Assembly (NCBI GenBank): GCA_947175875.1
Contig: CAMWON010000001.1
Coordinates: 207,809 to 271,808, forward strand
Direction: 5' to 3'
Source: an uncultured Alphaproteobacteria bacterium
GTDB taxonomy: Bacteria > Pseudomonadota > Alphaproteobacteria > Rs-D84
Length of the DNA: 64,000 nt
The translations under genes were made by a program, and so were the position numbers. Numbering within the stretch: position 1 is the stretch's first letter; each line of letters starts with the position of its first letter. Shown here one piece after another: positions 41,828-48,137 of the stretch. The notes beneath the pieces are model-generated. The model saw only the letters and a program-made list of their open reading frames with translations, ran no database searches and was not told where the DNA came from.

Positions 41828-42895
41828 CTATTTTTTTGCGGCCGTTGTGAAAAAGCCCGGGATAGTAAAATCTTCGTCGTTTGCCGCGACGCCGGCCCAT
41901 CCGAACAAGTCGCCCATCAAGCCCGTATCTTCGCGGCGCACCTTTTTAAACGGCAGAATGTTTTTCAGCTTGCCTATTTTTCCCTGTGACTGTGTCGGGG
42001 CGGGGGCGGCGATTTTATCTTCGGTATTTGCGAATTCCGCCGCCAGCTGTTCCAGCGTGGCATCCGCATCGCCCACATGCATTATTTCGTCGTTGGTCAT
42101 GTCCATCGCCGGGGCGATATCGTCGGCCGCGTCGGCAATCGTCGCCTCGCCATGATCCTCGCGCAGGGGCGTCATGCTTTCCAGTAATTGCTCCAGTGTT
42201 TTTTCAATCGGTTCCTCGGGCGCCTGGGCCGCAATCATATCGTCAATCGAAACGGATTCAATCACGGCATCGTCATCCGCCGAATCCGCGGACGGCTCGT
42301 CTGCGGCCGCCGCAATTTCTGCTGGTTCTTCCGTCACCGTCTCCGGTGTTGCATCGGATACAATGTCCGGGGCCGCCTCGGCCACCGGTGCGTTCGCCGC
42401 CAGAACGGATAAAATCGGAATTACCTTTTCGGATTGTGGCGCGGCCGGAATCTCATCCGCCGGAATTACTGCCGGGGCGTCGTCCGTCGCCTCTGCCTTT
42501 GGCGCTGCCTTGCGCGGACGGCCGCGTGATTTTTTTACCGGCGCCGGCGCTTCTTCGACAACAGGTGCTACGTCTGCAATCGGTTCTTCTATCACAATCT
42601 CTTGTTCGGGGATAATAATTTCTTCGGGTTCTGCGGGGGCGGGTTCCGATTCTGGTTTCGGTTCGGATATAATTTCTGTGGGCTCTTCTATGACAACCGG
42701 TGCGATTTCTTCAATTTCTGGCGCCTTTGCAGCGGGCTGTGCCGTTGTCAATGCATCATCGTTATCGACCGGCACGCCAAACAGTACGGTGTCACGCCCC
42801 AGGCCCAATGCATTGCGCACTTCGTCAAATGCGGCGCGTACATCGGACATTTCAAAGACTTCACTGCCGGAAATATAGATGATTTTAGTTTTCAT
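41828..42895 (-). CDS. Acidic, low-complexity protein, hypothetical
   Basis: 355 residues from ATG 42895. Apart from the first ~60 residues (KTKIIYISGSEVFEMSDVRAAFDE...), the protein is Pro/Glu/Ala-rich, acidic and probably disordered, with one AT-hook-like KKSRGRPRK and a C-terminal basic GKIGKLKNILPFKKVRRE before the end. It has no signal peptide. It may act as a scaffold; no family was recognised. It lies between the NNPGN protein and the divergent zapA operon. Confidence 0.55.
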   Translation of the reverse strand: MKTKIIYISGSEVFEMSDVRAAFDEVRNALGLGRDTVLFGVPVDNDDALTTAQPAAKAPEIEEIAPVVIEEPTEIISEPKPESEPAPAEPEEIIIPEQEIVIEEPIADVAPVVEEAPAPVKKSRGRPRKAAPKAEATDDAPAVIPADEIPAAPQSEKVIPILSVLAANAPVAEAAPDIVSDATPETVTEEPAEIAAAADEPSADSADDDAVIESVSIDDMIAAQAPEEPIEKTLEQLLESMTPLREDHGEATIADAADDIAPAMDMTNDEIMHVGDADATLEQLAAEFANTEDKIAAPAPTQSQGKIGKLKNILPFKKVRREDTGLMGDLFGWAGVAANDEDFTIPGFFTTAAKK

Positions 42896-42977
42896 GAAAA
42901 AAAGCCCCCCATAATTCTGGGTTATTATATCATATTTTAGTGTTGAACGCATATAAAAAATATCTTAAACTGACAGC

Positions 42978-43187
42978 ATGGCAGATATAAAGCATCAGAT
43001 TTTTCAAGAGCTGACCGCCCTGGAAGAGGCGGCCTCGAAATTGCGTGGTGCGGCGGTAATCGCCGGAAAGCAGACGGATTTAGAGGTTGCGATTTTAACC
43101 GAACAGGTAAAAACACTGCGTGACAAGAATGCGCGCGCGACCCAGCTGATTGATAAGTCGATGGATATATTAAAGAATTTGAAATGA
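42978..43187 (+). CDS. Small coiled-coil protein upstream of zapA
   Basis: 69 residues, almost entirely a charged amphipathic helix, resembling the short proteins commonly encoded just before zapA in alphaproteobacteria. Its stop overlaps the zapA start (ATGA, 4 bp), so expression is coupled. A role in cell division is suggested only by context. Confidence 0.7.
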   Translation: MADIKHQIFQELTALEEAASKLRGAAVIAGKQTDLEVAILTEQVKTLRDKNARATQLIDKSMDILKNLK

Positions 43188-43462
43188 GCGTCGTATCGAT
43201 ACCGATTGTGAATAAAAATTACCCCATGGGTTGTGAAGACGGGCAAGAGGCGCGCCTGATTGAGCTGGGGAAAATGGTGGACGGTCGTGCGCGCGAGATT
43301 TTGGATAAAATCGGTCCTTTGCCGGAAAACGCATTGCTGGCGACGCTGTGCATTGTCCTTGCGGACGAGGTCAGTAATCGTCCGGCGCCCAGCATATCGG
43401 ACGCCGACCTGCGGGAAATCCTTGCCCGCATACGCGAGATTAAGCATAAGATTGCGCAATAA
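43184..43462 (+). CDS. zapA: Cell division protein ZapA
   Basis: 92 residues. The ZapA layout is present: an N-terminal strand pair (VVSIPIVNKNYPMGCEDGQEARLIELG), then a helix that should pair into the ZapA dimer, and a C-terminal coiled coil. ZapA bundles FtsZ filaments at the septum. It overlaps the preceding small gene and ends at a strong terminator. No 6S RNA was recognised downstream, although it often follows zapA in other bacteria. Confidence 0.85.
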   Translation: MSVVSIPIVNKNYPMGCEDGQEARLIELGKMVDGRAREILDKIGPLPENALLATLCIVLADEVSNRPAPSISDADLREILARIREIKHKIAQ

Positions 43463-43463
43463 A

Positions 43464-43488
43464 AAAACGCCCGTTGGGCGTTTTTTTA
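43464..43488. terminator. Bidirectional intrinsic terminator
   Basis: ACGCCC / GGGCGT stem with a three-base loop between A- and T-runs. Confidence 0.85.
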
Positions 43489-44190
43489 CAGTGTGTTTTG
43501 TATACTGTCGTGCATCAGCTTTGTTTTGGTTGATGCCATCATGTTGTTGGCTGTGCTGTATTCAATTTTTCCTTCGCGCCAGCCTTCAATCGTGCAAATT
43601 GCATCAGCGACTTTGTTTACGCCCGCCGAATCCAAATCGCACAGTTTTTTGTTAAGCGTTAGACCGGTTAATTTGCTTAAACGCTTTTTATATGTAGCAA
43701 CATCGTTTTCGTGCGGTGGTGCATATTTTGTAATGGCGCGCTCTATGCTAAGATTTCTGTATTTGTCCGAACGCAGCAAATCCGCCAGTGCGTTTCGGCC
43801 TGTTTCATAGTCCGGAAATACCGCGAATTTGCCGCCTTTGCCGATTGCGCCTTTTTCGCGTGTGTATTTTCCGTATACCAGGCAACCCGGATTATTGTTG
43901 CGCCATGCGCGCGTGCCGCCACAGCGGCGAACTGTGTCGCCGGTGCTCATGACATACAGAACTTCCTTTTTATATTCCAGTGCCTCGACCGCATGCGGCA
44001 TCAGCTTGCTAAAATCTATCTCAATATCGGCCGTATCCTGCGGCAGCAAATAAGTACTGTCGATGCTGTACTTGGTGGAATCGTTGTCGTGTGAGTCATA
44101 TGGTTTTGCCGAAGTGTTGCTGGAATTCAGAAACATCCCCAGTGTCATCATGCCGCCCAACATGTATGGTAATGTAAATTTAGCTTTCAT
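43486..44190 (-). CDS. Exported protein with 'NNPG' lysozyme-like/virion-type domain
   Basis: 234 residues from ATG 44190. The N-terminal hydrophobic segment (residues 6-30) should be a signal peptide. Residues ~95-200 hold GTRAWRNNNPGCLVYGKY and FAVFPDYETGRNALADLL, paralogous to the domain at 40835. Probably periplasmic and cell-wall-related. It has a ~190-nt structured 5' leader that recurs in front of the gene at 44423, with the same CAAAGGGG ribosome-binding region. Confidence 0.65.
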   Translation of the reverse strand: MKAKFTLPYMLGGMMTLGMFLNSSNTSAKPYDSHDNDSTKYSIDSTYLLPQDTADIEIDFSKLMPHAVEALEYKKEVLYVMSTGDTVRRCGGTRAWRNNNPGCLVYGKYTREKGAIGKGGKFAVFPDYETGRNALADLLRSDKYRNLSIERAITKYAPPHENDVATYKKRLSKLTGLTLNKKLCDLDSAGVNKVADAICTIEGWREGKIEYSTANNMMASTKTKLMHDSIQNTL

Positions 44191-44378
44191 TTTTTTACCC
44201 CTTTGCAATCAAACAGGGCGCGCCAAAGCCCCGCGCGGTCACCTGTGTTATCGTTAATATTCTTTTTGATTGGTTCGGCGTGATGAAATGAATACTCTCG
44301 CCGTACATTCAAACATGGCGCGTCACGCCATGCCCCGACTTGCCCGTGTGGCAGCCCGCCCCGTTCCCGGGGAACCAA
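44191..44378 (-). ncRNA. Structured 5' leader, second RNA family, copy G
   Basis: Read on the minus strand it shares, in the same order, the blocks accttggttcccc, ggggcgggctgc, gcaagtcgggg, tgaatgtacg, cgaaccaatcaaaa and tttgattgcaaagggg with the leader at 45533-45741. Pairings: TTGGTTC with GAACCAA (P1), a CATGGCG/CGCCATG hairpin, GGCG with CGCC, and CAATCAAA with TTTGATTG next to the ribosome-binding site. The hairpins keep pairing between the two copies while their bases differ. It does not match any riboswitch I recognise. Confidence 0.65.
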
Positions 44379-44422
44379 GGTTTTTTGTGCGCGGCCGAAT
44401 ACGGCCGCGCTGGCCGCGCTTA

Positions 44423-45532
44423 TTAAGAGCGGCCGATTTGCAGCTGGTGCTGCATTGATATTTGCGGCGACATCTCCGGCGCGGCAAGCGCTTTTTGAAC
44501 GTCGTCGCCAAAGTATTTGGCGCGTACCAGGCGTATAAGGTCGCCGCGCGGCAACGCCAAAAGTTTTTCCACCGAAATCTGCGTTCCATCAGCGATGTAA
44601 TCAACCATCTGGTCGCGTGACATGGATTCCAGGCGTTTTAATTCTTTTGCATATTCTACCTGCAGAATTTGTTCAATGTCTGCACAGAATACGTTCGACA
44701 TGTCCCAGTTTTGAACAACGTCGCCGATACGTTCACGATTGTGTGCGGTGAACATGTATTTGCCGGTCGGGCCCGGAACAAATTCGCCGGCCTCGACGCG
44801 TCCCTCGCCCAGGAACATGATTGCGTGAAACTTGGTTTTAGAGCCGCGAAAACGCGGAACAATCATGATGGAACCCGGATTGACGTGCGCCAAAGAAAAG
44901 TTACGCTTGGCAAATTCGGCAATCGCCGCGTCGCGTTTGGCGGCCTCTGTGGAATCGGTAATTCCACGGCGTGCCAGGTGTCTTGCCAACTCTGCGCTGT
45001 ATGTGGAATCGGATTCAAATGCGCGACCCTCTTTGATGGCGTCGGTGTATTCCGGCTTGGTGTATTTGCGGCGCATCTGGTCCTTAAAGGCGATGCATGC
45101 GCTTTTGCCACCCTGTGGAATAACGGTCAACGTGTCGCCGTTTTCATTTAGCGCGCGCATTAACTGGGTGTACTGTCCATACATACAGTGCAGGCCCACC
45201 GGTGCCCCCGGCAGCTCTTTGCGCACCGCGGCGCGATATCCGCGTGTGCCGATTGTCGGGTTTAAGCGCTTCTGTGCGGCCAGCATGTTTTCGATATACA
45301 TGTCGCATGTGTTTTCCGCGCGTGCGGTCAAACGCGACTGTGTGATGGCGTACTGTCTGGCATAGTTAACCACCGACATGTTTTTTGCAAACAGCTCGTT
45401 CGGCACCTGCATTTCCAACTTTGGCTTTGGCAGGTTCGGTTCTTCTATTTTCTGGGCATTGGCAGAATTATTGCTAAACATGGTCGCAGACCCCATAATC
45501 AGGTAAGGAACCACTTTTTTATACAACTTCAT
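44423..45532 (-). CDS. Exported hypothetical protein
   Basis: 369 residues from ATG 45532 (caaagggg upstream). A signal peptide ends at NAQ/ANA. The mature protein has few cysteines and a C-terminal helical region after residue ~290. Patches such as VNPGSIMIVPRFRGSKTKFHAIMFLGEGR resemble beta-structured, possibly NlpC/P60-like (CHAP) substrate sites, with Cys in ENTCDMY and His in KFHAIMF, but the catalytic triad cannot be confirmed. Function not recognised. It has its own promoter and a long structured leader. Confidence 0.6.
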   Translation of the reverse strand: MKLYKKVVPYLIMGSATMFSNNSANAQKIEEPNLPKPKLEMQVPNELFAKNMSVVNYARQYAITQSRLTARAENTCDMYIENMLAAQKRLNPTIGTRGYRAAVRKELPGAPVGLHCMYGQYTQLMRALNENGDTLTVIPQGGKSACIAFKDQMRRKYTKPEYTDAIKEGRAFESDSTYSAELARHLARRGITDSTEAAKRDAAIAEFAKRNFSLAHVNPGSIMIVPRFRGSKTKFHAIMFLGEGRVEAGEFVPGPTGKYMFTAHNRERIGDVVQNWDMSNVFCADIEQILQVEYAKELKRLESMSRDQMVDYIADGTQISVEKLLALPRGDLIRLVRAKYFGDDVQKALAAPEMSPQISMQHQLQIGRS

Positions 45533-45741
45533 TTTATTCCCCTTTGCAATCAAACGGAATAATTGGCGCTGTGCCATTTAATCCATTTTTTATATTCGTT
45601 TTTTGTTTTGATTGGTTCGTCGCGATAAAAGAAGAAATTCGCAACGTACATTCAGATGTTTGTTTAACTCAAACACCCCGACTTGCTGTGCCGAAATTCG
45701 CGCACCCGCAGCCCGCCCCAAACGGGGAACCAAGGTTTTGT
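45533..45741 (-). ncRNA. Structured 5' leader, second RNA family, copy H
   Basis: Same block order as 44191-44378. Here the internal hairpins are TGTTTG/CAAACA and GTTGCGA/TCGCGAC (one G-U), against CATGGCG/CGCCATG and GGCG/CGCC in copy G, which is compensatory change. P1 (TTGGTTC with GAACCAA) and the CAATCAAA/TTTGATTG helix next to the ribosome-binding site are identical in the two copies. A promoter precedes it. Confidence 0.65.
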
Positions 45742-45747
45742 ATATAC

Positions 45748-45776
45748 AATATAGACAAAAAAGTTTTGTATTTCAA
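45748..45776 (-). promoter_or_regulatory. Promoter for leader H and the gene at 44423
   Basis: On the minus strand TTGAAA (45776-45771), 17-bp spacer, TATATT (45753-45748). Confidence 0.75.
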
Positions 45777-45831
45777 GTAAAAAATGACAGGAAAATAAAG
45801 AAAATTTGCAATTGGTAGGGGGCTTTGTTTG

Positions 45832-45914
45832 CTGGACCGCCACGCATACGCTCGCGGTGACAATGGAGCTGGGCTCGCTGTCATTGCGAGGGGCGGCAGC
45901 CCCGCGGCAATCCA
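45832..45914. repeat. MITE-like palindromic repeat, copy a
   Basis: An 83-bp unit with the core gtcattgcgag..cagccccgcggcaatcca. Nearly identical to 46296-46379 and sharing its right half with 45944-46026. No coding sequence. Such units built around gcaatcca/tggattgc occur in many bacterial genomes. Confidence 0.8.
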
Positions 45915-45943
45915 ACATGTAAAGCGGCGGTGGCATTTATCAA

Positions 45944-46026
45944 CTGGATTGCTTCACTTCGTTCGCAATGACAGTCGTGCTTGAATCGCTGTCATTGCGA
46001 GGGGCGGCAGCCCCGCGGCAATCCAG
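45944..46026. repeat. MITE-like palindromic repeat, copy b
   Basis: 83 bp with perfect 9-bp terminal inverted repeats (CTGGATTGC / GCAATCCAG) and an internal imperfect palindrome around ttcgcaatgaca and tgtcattgcgag. The left half differs from copies a and c. Confidence 0.85.
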
Positions 46027-46032
46027 TTTTAT

Positions 46033-46061
46033 TTGCTTTCCGAGATTTTTTAGGATATAGT
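46033..46061 (+). promoter_or_regulatory. Promoter of structured RNA copy B
   Basis: TTGCTT (46033-46038), 17-bp spacer, TATAGT (46056-46061). The same promoter stretch, right after a MITE copy, precedes copy C. Confidence 0.65.
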
Positions 46062-46066
46062 ACTTA

Positions 46067-46240
46067 CTGCAGCGTTGTGTTAGCGCTGCAAGGTTTAGCA
46101 ACCTTTTACACTCGGTCCGGAAGGACTTTAAACATTCACTCCACCCAAGGTTGGAGGGTCGCCAAATAAATTGAATAGGCGACACTATGAGTGTATAGAT
46201 TGCTAACCTCCAACCGCTTAAATTATTTAGTGGTTTATAA
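46067..46240 (+). ncRNA. Structured RNA of the repeated family, copy B
   Basis: Helix order as in copy A1. An initial GCAGCG/CGCTGC hairpin; P1 AAGG/CCTT with loop TTTAGCAA, pairing to TTGCTAA (46200-46206); P2 ACACTC with GAGTGT; a GTCC/GGAC hairpin then tttaaac; P4 CTCCACC with GGTTGGAG; P5 GTCGCC/GGCGAC closing aaataaattgaata. GGTTGGAGG (46149-46157) may instead pair with CCTCCAACC (46207-46215), which overlaps the AACCGCT/AGTGGTT terminal hairpin. No T-run follows, so termination here would be weaker. A CCCCGC/GCGGGG hairpin lies 30 bp further on. Confidence 0.75.
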
Positions 46241-46295
46241 CACCAATCACTATAAAAATGCATGTCTCCCCGCTTCGGCGGGGGTTGTCTTTTGG

Positions 46296-46379
46296 CTGGA
46301 CCGCCACGCATACGCTCGCGGTGACAATGGAGCTGGGCTCGCTGTCATTGCGAGGGGCGGCAGCCCCGCGGCAATCCAG
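46296..46379. repeat. MITE-like palindromic repeat, copy c
   Basis: Nearly identical to copy a at 45832. The ~40 bp to its right (ttttatttgctttc, then gattttttaggatatagtac) match those right of copy b, so the MITE and the adjacent promoter appear to have been duplicated together. Confidence 0.8.
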
Positions 46380-46385
46380 TTTTAT

Positions 46386-46414
46386 TTGCTTTCTGAGATT
46401 TTTTAGGATATAGT
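46386..46414 (+). promoter_or_regulatory. Promoter of structured RNA copy C
   Basis: TTGCTT, 17-bp spacer, TATAGT, identical to the promoter of copy B except for one base in the spacer. Confidence 0.65.
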
Positions 46415-46420
46415 ACTTAC

Positions 46421-46605
46421 TGCAACGGGGATTCCGTTGCCCGAGAATACAGACTCGGTCATTGGTTGCCTGCACAGGCGTAAAACTTTCAACCCTTATC
46501 GGGGTTGGGAGGTTGGCTGAATATATTGAATAGGCCAACACATACCAATGATGTGTCTGTAAGCTCCCGCCCCGGTCTTCTCAACAATGATTTTGGCGGT
46601 TGCAA
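46421..46605 (+). ncRNA. Structured RNA of the repeated family, copy C
   Basis: GCAACGG/CCGTTGC hairpin; P1 CCGAG/CTCGG with loop AATACAGA, pairing to TCTGTA (46556-46561); P2 CATTGGT/ACCAATG; GCCT/AGGC hairpin then taaaa; P4 CAACCC with GGGTTG; P5 TTGGC/GCCAA closing gaatatattgaata. GGGAG (46507-46511) can pair with CTCCC (46564-46568), which overlaps a CCGCC/GGCGG hairpin. The compensatory change from CTCCAACC to CTCCC with matching partner supports the long-range helix. The hairpin is followed by ttgcaatta, which is also the -35 region of copy D. Confidence 0.75.
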
Positions 46606-46627
46606 TTATAAATGTAGATGATACAAT
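46600..46627 (+). promoter_or_regulatory. Promoter of structured RNA copy D
   Basis: TTGCAA (46600-46605), 16-bp spacer, TACAAT (46622-46627). Confidence 0.65.
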
Positions 46628-46630
46628 ATA

Positions 46631-46817
46631 ATTGTAATGGGCATTGCCCCTGTTGCAAAAGTGCGAGCTAAAATCTCGCTTAGTAGAACCGCCTGTGCAG
46701 GCGTAAAATGCTCCACCACCCGCTGGTTGGAGTCGGCGAATATATTGAATAAGCCGGGATAAGTTCTACTATCATTTTAGCTCCAACCATCTTTCTTTAG
46801 ATGGTTTTTGTTTTTAT
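46631..46817 (+). ncRNA. Structured RNA of the repeated family, copy D (leader of the small protein at 46835)
   Basis: GGGC/GCCC hairpin; P1 GCGAG/CTCGC with loop CTAAAAT, pairing to ATTTTAG (46774-46780); P2 AGTAGAAC/GTTCTACT; CGCCT/AGGCG hairpin then taaaa; P4 CTCCACC with GGTTGGAG; P5 CGGC/GCCG closing gaatatattgaata. GGTTGGAG (46725-46732) can also pair with CTCCAACC (46781-46788), whose AACC is part of the terminator AACCATC/GATGGTT followed by a T-rich run. It ends 18 bp before the small gene. Confidence 0.78.
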
Positions 46818-46834
46818 CAAACCGGGGGCTTGCT

Positions 46835-47071
46835 ATGGCAAAAAACACTGATAACACCAATATGCTGGCGGAAAATGAATATCCGTCTGCGCTGATATAT
46901 AAACTCTGTGAATTTTATAACAAGTATCCCGATTATAAAACCGGGATTATGGATATTTCCATTCTGGCGCGGATTGTGCATACCGAACTGGAAAAATTTA
47001 CGCGTCGCCCGCACAAACAGGTGACCGAGGTGTTTTTCGACCGCGAGCCGCCAACCGCCCGCTTCGTTTAA
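46835..47071 (+). CDS. Small conserved protein following the structured-RNA array
   Basis: 78 residues from ATG 46835 (ggggg upstream). Paralogue of the 92-residue protein at 17473: LIYKLCEFYNKYPDYKTG, LARIVHTELEKF and RRPHKQVTEVFFD align without gaps. The N-terminal ~20 residues are not conserved. Probably a small helical cytoplasmic protein with a basic patch (RRPHKQ). Function unknown; it follows three tandem structured RNAs, just as the paralogue follows two. Confidence 0.75.
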   Translation: MAKNTDNTNMLAENEYPSALIYKLCEFYNKYPDYKTGIMDISILARIVHTELEKFTRRPHKQVTEVFFDREPPTARFV

Positions 47072-47075
47072 AAAA

Positions 47076-47100
47076 AATCCCCCAAACGGGGGATTTTTTT
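47076..47100. terminator. Bidirectional intrinsic terminator
   Basis: ATCCCCC / GGGGGAT stem with a four-base loop, A-run on the left and T-run on the right. Confidence 0.85.
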
Positions 47101-47428
47101 ATTCCTTGATAATGTCCTGGACGGTGACCTTGAACACAACGTCTTTCCCGGCCAGTTCCGGAACGTATTCCGTCGGGAATGTAATGTTGATGTCGCGAGT
47201 TTCGCCCTTGTTCATTCCAACCAGCTGTTCTTCAAAGCCCGGAACGAACTGGCCGCTGCCCAATTTCAAGGGGAAACCGGTCGCGGTGCCGCCTTCGAAC
47301 TGAACGTCGCCCAGGAACCCTGCGAAATCAATGATAACCGTGTCGCCGTTCTGTGCGCCGGCATTGCTGTCGCATGCGCCCAGTGTAAGTGCACCGCACA
47401 GTGCGGCCGCTGTCATAAACTTTTTCAT
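47099..47428 (-). CDS. FKBP-type peptidyl-prolyl cis-trans isomerase lipoprotein
   Basis: 109 residues. Lipobox LTLGAC at residues ~15-20, so it should be lipidated. The remainder is a minimal FKBP domain: DTVIIDFAGFLGD, FPLKLGSGQFVPGFEEQLVGMNKGE, INITFPTEYVPELAGKDVVFKVTV. It should assist protein folding in the periplasm. It has its own ribosome-binding site and ends at a strong terminator. Confidence 0.85.
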   Translation of the reverse strand: MKKFMTAAALCGALTLGACDSNAGAQNGDTVIIDFAGFLGDVQFEGGTATGFPLKLGSGQFVPGFEEQLVGMNKGETRDINITFPTEYVPELAGKDVVFKVTVQDIIKE

Positions 47429-47498
47429 GTTTTCCCCTTTTTGTTAAAATAATAAAGCGCTATTTAACATAGCGCTTTGTTTGTTTCACGTCCAGTGC

Positions 47499-48062
47499 TT
47501 AATTTGCATAAACGCAGCGGAATCCGTATTCGCGCATGGTGGCCCCCTCGGCCTCTATGCGATAATCGTAAAACGGGCTGGGGCGCATGGCGTCAAACGA
47601 CGGGCGGTCGTACACCATCACAATGCTGTCTGCATTGCGGCCGCATACGCGCTTCATTTCATAGTCTGCAACCTTTGCCAATATTGTGCGTGCGTCGCCG
47701 TCAATGTCCATGCCGTCGGCATTCTGCATCAAGCGCAGGCGCATTTCACGCATGTCCGTGTTCCCCAGCAGGATTTGCACGCGAACCATCGCGCCCTTGT
47801 ACTCCTGCCAGCGGGTTTCCATCCGCGCCGTGGTCCAGCGGTTGCTGGTCTGCTCTTTCTCTTCGGCGGTTTTGGGCTTGTATGAATCAATGTTTGCATA
47901 TTGGTTGTCAGACTGCATAAATTCGCTGGTTCGTTCGTTATACAGCGGCGCGTCCGGTCCACCCTCTGCAAAATCGGTGGTGTTGTACGGCGTGTCGCCG
48001 CCGTTGTTGCACCCGGCCAACAGCGCCCCGGACATAATTGCAAAAATCATGAATTTTTTCAT
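47499..48062 (-). CDS. Putative lipoprotein, hypothetical
   Basis: 187 residues from ATG 48062, preceded by gagaga. The lipobox ALLAGC gives Cys at about residue 18, so it is probably a lipoprotein in the inner or outer membrane. The mature sequence is acidic at first, then mixed; two cysteines (CGRN and RCVYAN at the end) could form a disulfide. No family was recognised. It is divergent from virB11. Confidence 0.65.
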   Translation of the reverse strand: MKKFMIFAIMSGALLAGCNNGGDTPYNTTDFAEGGPDAPLYNERTSEFMQSDNQYANIDSYKPKTAEEKEQTSNRWTTARMETRWQEYKGAMVRVQILLGNTDMREMRLRLMQNADGMDIDGDARTILAKVADYEMKRVCGRNADSIVMVYDRPSFDAMRPSPFYDYRIEAEGATMREYGFRCVYAN

Positions 48063-48137
48063 ATCAGTCTCTCTTTTTTTTGATTTTATCAAATAAAGCT
48101 TTTTGATTCAAGCGAGGATTTATGATAAAATCAAAGC

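Noticed and set aside
45832-46379. CRISPR array
   Set aside because: Only three units, spacing irregular, units palindromic with duplicated flanks, and no cas genes.
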